From Bog-756 sp052326605 (lineage in GTDB: Bacteria; Actinomycetota; Acidimicrobiia; Acidimicrobiales; RAAP-2), in NCBI GenBank assembly GCA_052326605.1, contig JBKQMB010000033.1:74221-138220 (forward strand): DNA of 64,000 nt. The letters run 5' to 3'. The notes under the pieces were generated by a model. The model did no database searches, was not told the origin of the DNA, and worked only from the letters and a program-made list of their open reading frames with translations. The position numbers were made by a program, and so were the translations under genes. How positions within the stretch are numbered: the first letter of the stretch is position 1; each line of letters begins with the position of its first letter. This document shows, one piece after another, positions 16,402-23,843 of this stretch.

Positions 16402-17189
16402 GCTCCGAACTCCTTTCCGATCGATGCCTGTTCCACGGGGGCCCCGAACGCCGCCTCGGCCTCCGCTACCACCGAGGCCGCATCGATCGTCGGCCAGCGA
16501 TGGGTGATCACCAGCTTCCGGGCGCCCGCTCGGCGGGCCTGCTCTCCTGCCTGGCTACCACTCATGTGCCCCGCGGTTCCCTCGTGCTCCGAGGTGTAGG
16601 TCGCCTCGCACAGGACCAGGTCGAGGTCGGTCCCGAGCTCGGCCAGCGACCAACCGGGACCCGAGTCGGCAGAGTACCCCACGGCGCAGGCCGGACCGTC
16701 GATGCGGACCGCCAGCGTCTCGATGGCGTGGTCCGTCCGGTGGAACGAGCAGGACAGGCCGCCGACCCGTACCGTGTCGCCGTCGGTCACCACTCGCCAG
16801 TCCAGGGTCGGCGTCGTGTCCAGCCGGGCGCGATCCCCCAGGCCGGCCGGGGCGAAGAGGGGGACACGTCGGCCGCGCAGAGCAACCCTGGCATGGGTGT
16901 CGAGGGCATAGAGGTCGGACCAGTGGTCGGGATGGTGATGGGTGATGACCACGGCATCGACCGAGGCCGGATCGACGTGGCGCTGCAGGTTTGCGAAGGT
17001 GCCCGGTCCGGCGTCGATCATGACGATGGTGCCACCGCCCGAAACCAGGTAGCCGCTTCCCGCACCCGCTGGCCCTGGCCAACTCCCATCGCAGCCGAGC
17101 ACGGTGAGGGTCAGGCCGGACCGGACTTCGGTCGACTCCGGGCCGGCGGGTCCAACGGTGGAAGGGCCGGGGACGATGGTGGCGGCCAC
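16398..17189 (-). CDS. MBL-fold metallo-hydrolase, Rv1339-like
   Basis: 263 residues. It carries the metallo-beta-lactamase metal site VITHHHPDHWSDL (about residues 81-93; HxHxDH), later GYSADSGPG, LVLCEATYTSEHEG with HMSGSQAGEQA, and a C-terminal KLVITHRWP. These are the signatures of the RNase Z-like/PhnP-like subgroup. Its place directly upstream of rph and rdgB matches M. tuberculosis Rv1339, an atypical class II cAMP phosphodiesterase. A cyclic-nucleotide phosphodiesterase role here is inferred from that synteny and fold. RNase Z-type nuclease activity is the alternative. Confidence 0.85.
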   Translation of the reverse strand: MAATIVPGPSTVGPAGPESTEVRSGLTLTVLGCDGSWPGPAGAGSGYLVSGGGTIVMIDAGPGTFANLQRHVDPASVDAVVITHHHPDHWSDLYALDTHARVALRGRRVPLFAPAGLGDRARLDTTPTLDWRVVTDGDTVRVGGLSCSFHRTDHAIETLAVRIDGPACAVGYSADSGPGWSLAELGTDLDLVLCEATYTSEHEGTAGHMSGSQAGEQARRAGARKLVITHRWPTIDAASVVAEAEAAFGAPVEQASIGKEFGA

Positions 17190-17264
17190 CTCCCCAGGCT
17201 AGGCCGCGTGCGACGGGACCAGGGCGTCCGTTCGCCACCGGGCGCAGGGATACGCTCGAGCGCA

Positions 17265-17441
17265 ATGACCGGCGACCGCAACGGGCGCACGTCCTCCCGG
17301 GCCTGGCTCGCCGACCACCGGAGGCAACGGGCCTGGCCGTTGGTGGCCATGGCCGTCTTCGTGGTGGTGTCGATGGCCTACTCGCTGTTGTGGGGACCGG
17401 TCGTGGATCACGGCCACAGTCCGGAAGCGGGTGATATCTAG
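17265..17441 (+). CDS. Small single-helix membrane protein
   Basis: 58 residues from an ATG. A basic N-terminus (DRNGRTSSRAWLADHRRQRA) is followed by one transmembrane helix (WPLVAMAVFVVVSMAYSLLW) and a short acidic outside tail. It is the only plus-strand gene in the conserved minus-strand block and sits where related genomes have a rhomboid gene and murI. Its TAG stop lies in the palindrome CTAG (17438-17441), which also supplies the TAG stop of cysM on the opposite strand. Confidence 0.55.
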   Translation: MTGDRNGRTSSRAWLADHRRQRAWPLVAMAVFVVVSMAYSLLWGPVVDHGHSPEAGDI

Positions 17442-18385
17442 AAGTACGTGATCCGCCTGGCGCGCTCCTCGACGATGTCGAGGTCGTCGGTCCATGCCCC
17501 GGTCGACAGGTACTTCCACCCTCCGTCGGCGGCGATCACCACGATGGTGCCCGACTCGATCCTCGCTGCTGTCTTGGCCGCCCCGGCCAGGGCCGCACCC
17601 GACGAGAGGCCGGCGAAGATCCCCACTTCGATCAGCCGGCGGGTCCACTCGATCGATTCGCGTGGGCGGACGATGCGCTTGCCGTCCAGCAGGTCGGCCC
17701 CGTTGTTGTCCGTGAAGATGGGAGGTACGTATCCGTCATCGAGATTGCGGAGGCCGTCGACCAGCTCGCCGGCCGGCGGTTCGATGGCCCACACCTTGAC
17801 GTCGGGATTCTGCTCCTTGAGGAAGCGGCCGACGCCGAGCAGGGTGCCCGACGTGCCCAGTCCGGCGACGAAGTGGGTCACCTCGGGGCAGTCGCGCCAG
17901 ATCTCCGGCCCGGTGCCCTCGTAGTGGGCCTTCGGATTCGCCGGGTTGGCGTACTGGTAGAGGAAGACCCACTCGGGGTGATCCGCGGCCAAGGCCCGTG
18001 CCCGCTTGACGGCGCCGTTGGAGCCCTCGGCACCCGGCGACTCGATGATCTCAGCCCCCCACACCTCGAGTAATTGACGCCGCTCTATGGACACGTTGGT
18101 GGCCAGCACGACCTTCAGGTGGTACCCCTTCACCCGGCAGATCAACGCCATCCCGATGCCGGTATTGCCCGACGACGGTTCGATCAGGGTCTGGCCGGGC
18201 TTCAAGATGCCGTCCTTTTCGGCCTCCTCGATCATCGACAGGGCGATCCTGTCCTTCACCGAACCCCCCGGGTTCTGCCCCTCGAGCTTGATGAGGATGC
18301 GCACCTCGGGGTTGGGACTCAGCTCGCTGATGTCCACCATCGGGGTGTTGCCGATCAGCTCCAGAACAGAGCCCTTCACCGTCAT
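17438..18385 (-). CDS. cysM: PLP-dependent cysteine synthase (CysM type)
   Basis: 315 residues. The enzyme makes cysteine by beta-replacement on an O-activated serine; in the CysM/CysO branch, O-phosphoserine reacts with a thiocarboxylated carrier protein. The PLP lysine is in NPGGSVKDR (Lys44). The substrate loop is SSGNTGIGMALI, and the phosphate-binding loop region GLGTSGTLLG is near residue 170. The chain is complete and of normal length. Its ATG overlaps the cysO stop (ATGA), and the JAMM protease gene is just upstream, as in M. tuberculosis mec-cysO-cysM. That context favours the carrier-protein pathway over a sulfide-using CysK. Confidence 0.95.
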   Translation of the reverse strand: MTVKGSVLELIGNTPMVDISELSPNPEVRILIKLEGQNPGGSVKDRIALSMIEEAEKDGILKPGQTLIEPSSGNTGIGMALICRVKGYHLKVVLATNVSIERRQLLEVWGAEIIESPGAEGSNGAVKRARALAADHPEWVFLYQYANPANPKAHYEGTGPEIWRDCPEVTHFVAGLGTSGTLLGVGRFLKEQNPDVKVWAIEPPAGELVDGLRNLDDGYVPPIFTDNNGADLLDGKRIVRPRESIEWTRRLIEVGIFAGLSSGAALAGAAKTAARIESGTIVVIAADGGWKYLSTGAWTDDLDIVEERARRITYF

Positions 18386-18687
18386 CGGAGGTGGGGCAAC
18401 CTGTCGCCGACCGCTCCCCCGGCCACGGCGGGCAGGATCGACAACTCGTCGGCATCGCCGACCGGCGTGTCGAGAGCCGAAAGGTAGCGCACATCGTCGT
18501 CGTTGAGGTACACGTTGACGAACTTGTGCATGGTGCCGTCGTCGTCGACCACCTGCCCGGAAAGCCCGGGGTACTCCGATTGAAGGGCACGGAGCACCTC
18601 GCCGACTGTCGCCCCTTCGACCGACACCGTCTTCGCACCTCCTGCTTGTGACCGCAGCACGGTCGGGAGATTGACTTTGACGGGCAC
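18382..18687 (-). CDS. cysO: Ubiquitin-like sulfur-carrier protein CysO with a C-terminal tail
   Basis: 101 residues with the MoaD/ThiS beta-grasp fold: VKVNLPTVLRSQAGGAKTV at the start, GATVGEVLRALQSEYPGL, KFVNVYLNDDDVRYLSAL and LSILPAVAGG. The Gly-Gly is where sulfur is carried as a thiocarboxylate and cysteine is built by CysM. In M. tuberculosis CysO the chain ends at the Gly-Gly. Here ten more residues (AVGDRLPHLR) follow, and the extra codons overlap the cysM start. The tail should have to be removed before adenylation and sulfuration, and the nearby JAMM protease is a natural candidate (inference). Confidence 0.92.
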   Translation of the reverse strand: MPVKVNLPTVLRSQAGGAKTVSVEGATVGEVLRALQSEYPGLSGQVVDDDGTMHKFVNVYLNDDDVRYLSALDTPVGDADELSILPAVAGGAVGDRLPHLR

Positions 18688-18849
18688 GGGCGCTCCTCTG
18701 GTTCCGATGGTCCGGCCGAAGGGACCGGGTGATCTCGTTCGCTTGCAGGCCTAGTGGGTTCCCATATGTGCGGTGAGGCGCTGCCCGGCCGCATCGGACG
18801 TGGGCAGATCGTCACCCTTCGGGTAATGCTGACTATTCCACTTGGGATT

Positions 18850-19257
18850 CTACCTGTGTAGCAACCGCACCGGTTCCTCGGCGATCAACCCGTCGACGAT
18901 CCGGTAGCTGCGCACCACGGGCTGGGTGTCGCGGAGCGAGACCAGCACATAGTGCCACCCGGGATCCGGGGCCTGGTCCACATCGGTCGGCGAGGGATAG
19001 GCCTCGGTGTGGGTGTGGGAATGGAACACTCCGATGATCGAGTTACCGCCGGCCTCGGCATCGCGGTCGGCACGCAGATGCTCCTTGGGGTCGACGGTGT
19101 ACAGCTTGGCCGAGGCGGCCAGATTCCTCGTCGGATAGCAGGTGACCGCCTCGCCGGTCCCAGGATTGCCGCCGAGCAGGCCGCACGCCTCGTCGGGCAG
19201 GCCGACCAGGCAGTAGGCCACCATCTGATCGTGGACTGATCGGGGAAGGGACAGCAT
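18850..19257 (-). CDS. JAMM/MPN metalloprotease, Mec-like
   Basis: 135 residues from the ATG at 19255-19257 (MLSLPRSVHDQMV). The frame is open far upstream, but that part is Pro/Arg-rich and lacks the fold. The JAMM zinc motif is HSHTHTEAYPSPTD (H-x-H-x7-S-x2-D), with an upstream Glu in PDEACGLLGG. Mec of M. tuberculosis releases cysteine from the CysO-cysteine adduct. The same gene order here supports that role, with removal of the CysO tail as a possible second activity. A 162-bp gap separates it from cysO, so it may have its own or a shared promoter. Confidence 0.9.
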   Translation of the reverse strand: MLSLPRSVHDQMVAYCLVGLPDEACGLLGGNPGTGEAVTCYPTRNLAASAKLYTVDPKEHLRADRDAEAGGNSIIGVFHSHTHTEAYPSPTDVDQAPDPGWHYVLVSLRDTQPVVRSYRIVDGLIAEEPVRLLHR

Positions 19258-19478
19258 GACCAGGCTCACGCTAGAGGACACCGGCACGACGCCGGGCGAT
19301 TTCGGGAGACAACAGCGGGCGATGGGCAGTCGGGCCGCTGGTTGGCCGGGTGGTGGCAGACGGACCGGAGGTGCACGTTTAGGACGGGGGCAGGACGGCA
19401 GGCGGCATCCGGAACCCTCGCCGGCTCCACCCACATCCGGCCCCGGCCCCGGCCCCGGGGCGACTACCGTCCGAGGGT

Positions 19479-20033
19479 ATGGCGGCAGCAAAGAAGAAGA
19501 GTGCGGCCACTACCGGGGGTCGGGGCTCCGCCAAGGCCCCGGGCAAGCAGGCCGACCGAGAGGCCAACCGGGTGGTTGCCTCCAACCGTCGCGCCCGCCA
19601 CGACTACGAGATCATCGACACCACCGAGTGCGGCTTCGTCCTTCAGGGCTCGGAGGTGAAGTCCCTGCGGGCCGGCCGGATCGCGCTGCAGGACTCCTAT
19701 GCCCGGATCATCGACGGCGAGATGTGGCTGTTCGGGGTGCACGTTCCGCCCTACGCCCAGGCCAATGGCTTCGGCGCCCACGAACCCGACCGCAGGAGGA
19801 AGCTACTCCTCCACCGCCGCCAGATCGACGAGTGGATGGGGCGGTCCCAACAGCAGTCGCTGACCATGGTGCCGTTGTCGATCTATTTCAAGGACGGCCG
19901 GGCCAAGGTCGAACTGGCCCTGGCCCGGGGGCGACGCCAGTACGACAAGCGCCACGCCATCGCCACACGGGACGCGGGGCGGGAGGCAGCCCGCGAGGCA
20001 CGGGCGGCCTCCAAAGCCGGCTCGTATCGCTGA
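19479..20033 (+). CDS. smpB: SsrA-binding protein SmpB
   Basis: 184 residues. SmpB binds tmRNA and fits it into stalled ribosomes during trans-translation. The core is clear: NRRARHDYEIIDTTECGFVL, GSEVKSLRAGRIALQDSYAR, PYAQANGFGAHEPDRRRKLL and the C-terminal basic segment ALARGRRQYDKRHAIATRDA that enters the mRNA channel. An unusually long Lys/Ala/Gly-rich N-terminal extension of about 35 residues precedes the core. The gene lies 64 bp upstream of its RNA partner, ssrA. Confidence 0.97.
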   Translation: MAAAKKKSAATTGGRGSAKAPGKQADREANRVVASNRRARHDYEIIDTTECGFVLQGSEVKSLRAGRIALQDSYARIIDGEMWLFGVHVPPYAQANGFGAHEPDRRRKLLLHRRQIDEWMGRSQQQSLTMVPLSIYFKDGRAKVELALARGRRQYDKRHAIATRDAGREAAREARAASKAGSYR

Positions 20034-20097
20034 CATCGGCCGGGAGGTAGACTGGGCGTTCGGCTGAGCAGCCCGTTCAGTCAATGGAGATACCCCA

Positions 20098-20445
20098 GGG
20101 GGTGACAGGCTTCGACTCTGGTCGTCGAGGTGGGAGAAGCGAGCCGTGGTCTCCGGAGCCACGTTAAAGAGCCGGAACAAAAAATAAACGCCGAGCCTCA
20201 GCTCGCGCTCGCAGCCTAGAAACTGCGACGTCCGACCGGTCTCAGCCCCACGGGCCGGAATCGGGCGACATCTAGTGGGACTCACCTGACCGGTTGCGCC
20301 GACTGGCCGTCAGGGACAACTCAGTCGGATACGGACCGACGCTGCCGCCGGTAGCGGCATCGGTCCCGACAATCCACCACCGGCTGCGCTCGGAGAAGGC
20401 CCATTGAGAAGCCGGAGGACGCGGGTTCGATTCCCGCCACCTCCA
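20098..20445 (+). ncRNA. ssrA: Transfer-messenger RNA (tmRNA)
   Basis: The ends fold as the tRNA-like domain: 5' GGGGGTG pairs with 3' CACCTCC, with discriminator A at 20445 (CCA not encoded; CGA follows). The T-arm GCGGG-TTCGATT-CCCGC is just inside. The tag frame starts at the resume codon GCC (20190-20192), after the A-rich AAAATAAAC stretch, and encodes AEPQLALAA, then TAG at 20217-20219. The mature tag would be AAEPQLALAA, including the charged alanine. Placement of the resume codon is by analogy with the mycobacterial tmRNA. The smpB gene directly upstream supports the call. Confidence 0.95.
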
Positions 20446-20448
20446 CGA

Positions 20449-20487
20449 TGCCTTGACCTGTTTTCCCGCAGGTCAAGGCATTGTTTT
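20449..20487 (+). terminator. Intrinsic terminator of ssrA
   Basis: A perfect 12-bp inverted repeat, TGCCTTGACCTG / CAGGTCAAGGCA with an 8-base loop, begins 3 bases after the tmRNA and is followed by TTGTTTTG. It is the clearest rho-independent terminator in the window. Confidence 0.93.
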
Positions 20488-20624
20488 GTCCGGAGCCGTG
20501 GGCAAACCACCCCTACTGGACACGAACACGAGCACGAGCCTTCACGGGCTTGCGCTCCCCCGCCGTACCGTATGGCCATGTCCCACCTGGAAGCTGTCTC
20601 CAGTCTGGACACTCTGTCGAGCTG

Positions 20625-20936
20625 ATGCCCCGCGTCTACGTCACCCAATGAGTTCGCCCCGGCGGCAGCGTCGGCTGTCTCGGCTCGCTGGCGATCGGCT
20701 TGGTCTACGCACTGGGGGCGGTGCTCTTCATCGGGATCTTGGTACTGATCTTCGGGGTCTTCGTCGCCGCCGTTCTCATGGCTCTGGTGGCACTAGGAGT
20801 CAATCGGCTCCTGATCGCCATCTCGCCCCGATACCGGGTGCGCAGGGTCGCACAGGGCACGTTCCGGCCCACCACCAGGGTCATAGAAACCACCGCCAGG
20901 GTGATCGACACCACCAAGCCGAAGCGTCGCAACTGA
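20625..20936 (+). pseudogene. Small membrane protein interrupted near its start by TGA
   Basis: The frame from ATG 20625 reads MPRVYVTQ, then TGA at 20649-20651, then VRPGGSVGCLGSLAIG, and continues open through two hydrophobic segments (LVYALGAVLFIGILVLIFGV; AAVLMALVALGVNRLLIAI) to a basic tail ending TTKPKRRN. The first transmembrane segment already begins before the next possible start (TTG 20700). The intact gene therefore probably began at 20625, and CGA or another sense codon mutated to TGA. A 78-residue product could still be made from the TTG. The function is unknown. Confidence 0.55.
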
Positions 20937-21446
20937 AGGGGACATGCGCCTCGGGGACGCAGTGTCGGCACTTCTCCGCGCTGCCGGGCCAAAGTATCCG
21001 TAACGTTCCCAGCGCCATGACGGGTTGACCTGAACGCTATGAATCAACTGCAGCGTCTGCCACAAGTCTCAATCATGCGCTTGTCGGGCAGTCCTCATGA
21101 CCGACCGCACACGCCGGTCGGCGTTCAGTGCCCACGATGTCCCTGAAGAGGATGGCCACGTTCTCCAAGGTCATCGGAGCCTTGCGCTGGCCCGCACAGT
21201 CCTACCGTGGGCGAACATGGGATTGGCACGCCGGGGGAAGTCCAGCGAGGGGCGCCAACCAGTGGCTGCACGGTGCCACCAACCGTCGGGCAAGTGTGGC
21301 ATTACGACGCCGACAGAGTGCGACAGCCTGCGAAAGCGTGCGCGCAAGACCGGGTCGATACCACCCGGCCGTCGATCGTGACACCGCCTGCATCACCGCC
21401 AGGCAGTCCTACGCCTACCATCGGACTATATGAAGGGTGATCTCGT
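20937..21446. other. 510 bp without a supportable gene
   Basis: Open frames occur on both strands (for example 21128-21433 plus), but all are Arg/Ser/Ala-rich without domain features or good starts. No repeat, tRNA or terminator was recognised here. It may hold regulatory sequence for the downstream membrane protein gene. Confidence 0.4.
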
Positions 21447-21992
21447 GTGAAACAGCCCTCAATCGCCTGGTGGACCGGACTCGTCCTCGTCTGCCTGGGC
21501 CTCTTCGGTGCAGCCTTTGCGATCGCCGGCCTTCTGACTGCGCTCCCGCCACCGGCCGTTGGAGGCACCTGTGGTCCCGGACAAGGGTCCGAGGCGGCGA
21601 TCGTGGCACTGCTCGACCCGGTCACGATCGGGGCCGGTCCGGAGCCCGCGGCGAGCAACGTCACCGGTCGGGCCCAGTGGTCGGAGTTCGTCAGTGAGTG
21701 CCAGAGGGCGACGGATGACAGAGCTCTTGCCGCATTCCCCATCCTCATCGTGTCCGCCGGGGTTGCGATCCTCGGTCCCCTGGTGGTCTGGAGGAGGGCC
21801 CGCAGTCGACCTGATTCATCTGCGGAAAGCGCCGTCGACGGGTGGTCGTCGCCACAATTGGAAGCTCCGTCCGCCGAACATCCCCCATCTGCCCTGCTTG
21901 GTCCGACGTCAGAGGTGTCTGATGGCGCAGGCGCGGGAGCCGTGGCTCGGTTCCCTTCGTTGCCACAACAAGAGGAGCCGGGTGCCCAGTAA
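21447..21992 (+). CDS. Hypothetical two-helix membrane protein
   Basis: 181 residues from a GTG with a nearby AAGGGTGAT site. A transmembrane helix lies at about residues 9-33 (TGLVLVCLGLFGAAFAIAGL) and a second at about 95-113 (FPILIVSAGVAILGPLVVWR). Between them is an extracellular loop of about 60 residues with two cysteines (GGTCGPG, SECQRA) that could form a disulfide. The C-terminal 65 residues are Pro/Ser/Ala-rich and cytosolic. No family is recognised. Confidence 0.65.
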   Translation: MKQPSIAWWTGLVLVCLGLFGAAFAIAGLLTALPPPAVGGTCGPGQGSEAAIVALLDPVTIGAGPEPAASNVTGRAQWSEFVSECQRATDDRALAAFPILIVSAGVAILGPLVVWRRARSRPDSSAESAVDGWSSPQLEAPSAEHPPSALLGPTSEVSDGAGAGAVARFPSLPQQEEPGAQ

Positions 21993-22155
21993 GAGCGCTC
22001 TGTTGCTTGCCACCACGCTGCCCCGGAGCGTCGGCCATGAGTGGATTCGGCCTCCGCTGTCCCAGGGCAGCCATCCGACGCCGGGAGCAGCAACCTTGGG
22101 CCTGCTGGTCGTGGGGCGCTGACGTCCAGTCAGTTGAACGTTGTACCCTGTCGTG

Positions 22156-23295
22156 GTGCGCAAATCACGACTGACGCTCGTGCTCATCGCCGTGATGGCC
22201 CTCCTGGCCACCCTCACCGCGGTCATTGCGCGGTCTTCGCATACCCAGGCGGCTTCATCCCAACCGATCACGACCATCTCCCTCAAGCAGGCGAAGGCCT
22301 ACACACCCAAGGCGCCGGCCGGGGCGACGGACGACTACCACTGCACCGTGATGAACCCCCACGTCAACAAGAACTCCTACATCGTCTCCAGCCAGTTCTT
22401 TCCCGGGAGCGTCGAGGACCACCACGCCATACTGTTCCTGGTGCCGCCGGACCTGGCCGCCACGGCCGAGGCCGACAACGTCAACGGCCAGGGATGGACG
22501 TGCTTCGGTGAGACGCCCATCCCCAACACCGGGCTGGACCAGATCTCCAACACTCCGTGGCTCAGTGCCTGGGCCCCGGGCCACGGAGCGGACAGCCTTC
22601 CCAAAGGATCCGGAGTCCTGCTGCCGGCGGGGAGCCTGGTGGTGATGCAGGTCCACTACAACCTGCTTGTCGGGGACAAGCCGGTCAAGAACTCATTGGT
22701 GCTGCACACAGTGCCGGCGTCGACGCCGCTCCTGCCCCTCAAACTGGACCTGATGCCCGCAGCGCCGGACATCCCTTGCCCGGCCGGCGTGACCGGTCCC
22801 CTGTGCAGCCGGGCGGCCTCGCTGGCCAACCTTGGCCAACGCTTCGGCCAGAGTGCTATCGACTTCGTGAACACCCTCGAGACGGTGTGCGGGCGCAACC
22901 CGGAAGACCCGCCGGCGGGCGACTCGACCTCCTGCAACTGGCCGATCCACCGCAGTGGGTACATCGTGAGGGTGGGCGCCCACATGCATCTCCTGGGCGC
23001 CACCTTCACGATGGTCCTCAACCCGGGCACAGCTGAGGCCAAGACCATCCTCGATGTCCCCGACTACAACTTCCACTACCAGCGGGCCTACAACCTGACG
23101 ACCCCGGTGGCGGTGTCACCTGGTGACACCGTCCAGGTCACCTGCACCTACGACCCGACCCTCGCCCAGGAGCTGCCCGCCTTGCGGAAGGTCCCGCCGC
23201 ACTTCGTCACCTGGGGCGACGGTTCCTCCGACGAGATGTGTCTCGGCCTCATGTGGACGTCGCAATCCCTCCCCAACCCCAATTACCCCGTCTGA
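22156..23295 (+). CDS. Secreted copper type II monooxygenase-like protein (PHM/DBM fold)
   Basis: About 379 residues from the GTG at 22156; GTG 22153 or TTG 22141 are alternatives. A signal peptide (RLTLVLIAVMALLATLTAVI) is followed by a two-domain PHM-like body. Histidine motifs of the copper sites are present: VEDHHAILFL (about residue 88), VVMQVHYNLL (about 163) and VGAHMHLLGA (about 274), with a C-terminal WGDGSSDEMCLGLMW in place of the Met-ligand region. Cys pairs suggest disulfides. Family members hydroxylate C-H bonds using ascorbate and two coppers. Bacterial members are poorly characterised and the substrate is unknown. Confidence 0.75.
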   Translation: MRKSRLTLVLIAVMALLATLTAVIARSSHTQAASSQPITTISLKQAKAYTPKAPAGATDDYHCTVMNPHVNKNSYIVSSQFFPGSVEDHHAILFLVPPDLAATAEADNVNGQGWTCFGETPIPNTGLDQISNTPWLSAWAPGHGADSLPKGSGVLLPAGSLVVMQVHYNLLVGDKPVKNSLVLHTVPASTPLLPLKLDLMPAAPDIPCPAGVTGPLCSRAASLANLGQRFGQSAIDFVNTLETVCGRNPEDPPAGDSTSCNWPIHRSGYIVRVGAHMHLLGATFTMVLNPGTAEAKTILDVPDYNFHYQRAYNLTTPVAVSPGDTVQVTCTYDPTLAQELPALRKVPPHFVTWGDGSSDEMCLGLMWTSQSLPNPNYPV

Positions 23296-23843
23296 TCGCA
23301 CACCCCGCTGCCGAGCGTCGACTCCTGGGGTTCCCCAACCCGGGAGTCACTTCCGGGTGACATCACGTTCCCGTCCCGATGCCAGGAACGTTCCCATTCA
23401 GACTCTCCGCCACTGCTCTCAGCATCAAGAACACCTTGCCAGGTCACCGGCAGGCGCATCCTCCCGCATGCGTCCCACCTCCCGGCCCCGGGTGGCGGCC
23501 AGGACGATATTGCCGGCAGGGAGGCAGGACGATATTGCCGGCAGGGAGGATCGACCTCTCCGAGCGGGCGGCCCCGCTGCACGAGGAGGTCGGCACCCAC
23601 TGGCCCGAGGGGTTGTGGATCTGCGCGGTGCGGCGATCGGTCGAGGCTCGGGTGGCGGCGCCGGCCCATAGGAGTTGGCGCGCCGGATGACCCAGGGCCA
23701 CTTGACCGGTCTGCTCGGCATGGGCGCCGGGCCCGCCCGGCGTGGCGGAACGAGCATGGGGAGCGCCGGGGCCTGTTCAGCGGTGCCGTAGTAGCCTCGG
23801 GTCCTTCACGAGGGATCACGCCGGGGCAAAAGAGGGGGTCCAC
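23296..23843. other. 548 bp without a gene, containing a 25-bp tandem duplication
   Basis: No frame here has credible protein features. The stretch separates the copper monooxygenase-like gene from the wax-ester synthase gene and holds the tandem repeat at 23501-23549. It could be a regulatory region for the downstream gene. Confidence 0.5.
23501..23549. repeat. Two tandem 25-bp units with an internal palindrome
   Basis: The unit AGGACGATATTGCCGGCAGG, plus GAGG(C/A), is present twice head-to-tail with a period of 25 bp (starts at 23501 and 23526). Each unit holds the palindrome TGCCGGCA. Two helical turns between copies would put two dimer sites on nearly the same DNA face. They lie about 300 bp upstream of the wax-ester synthase start. 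Confidence 0.7.

Noticed and set aside
23501..23549. A CRISPR repeat pair
   Set aside because: The units are directly adjacent with no spacer, there are only two, and no cas genes are near.
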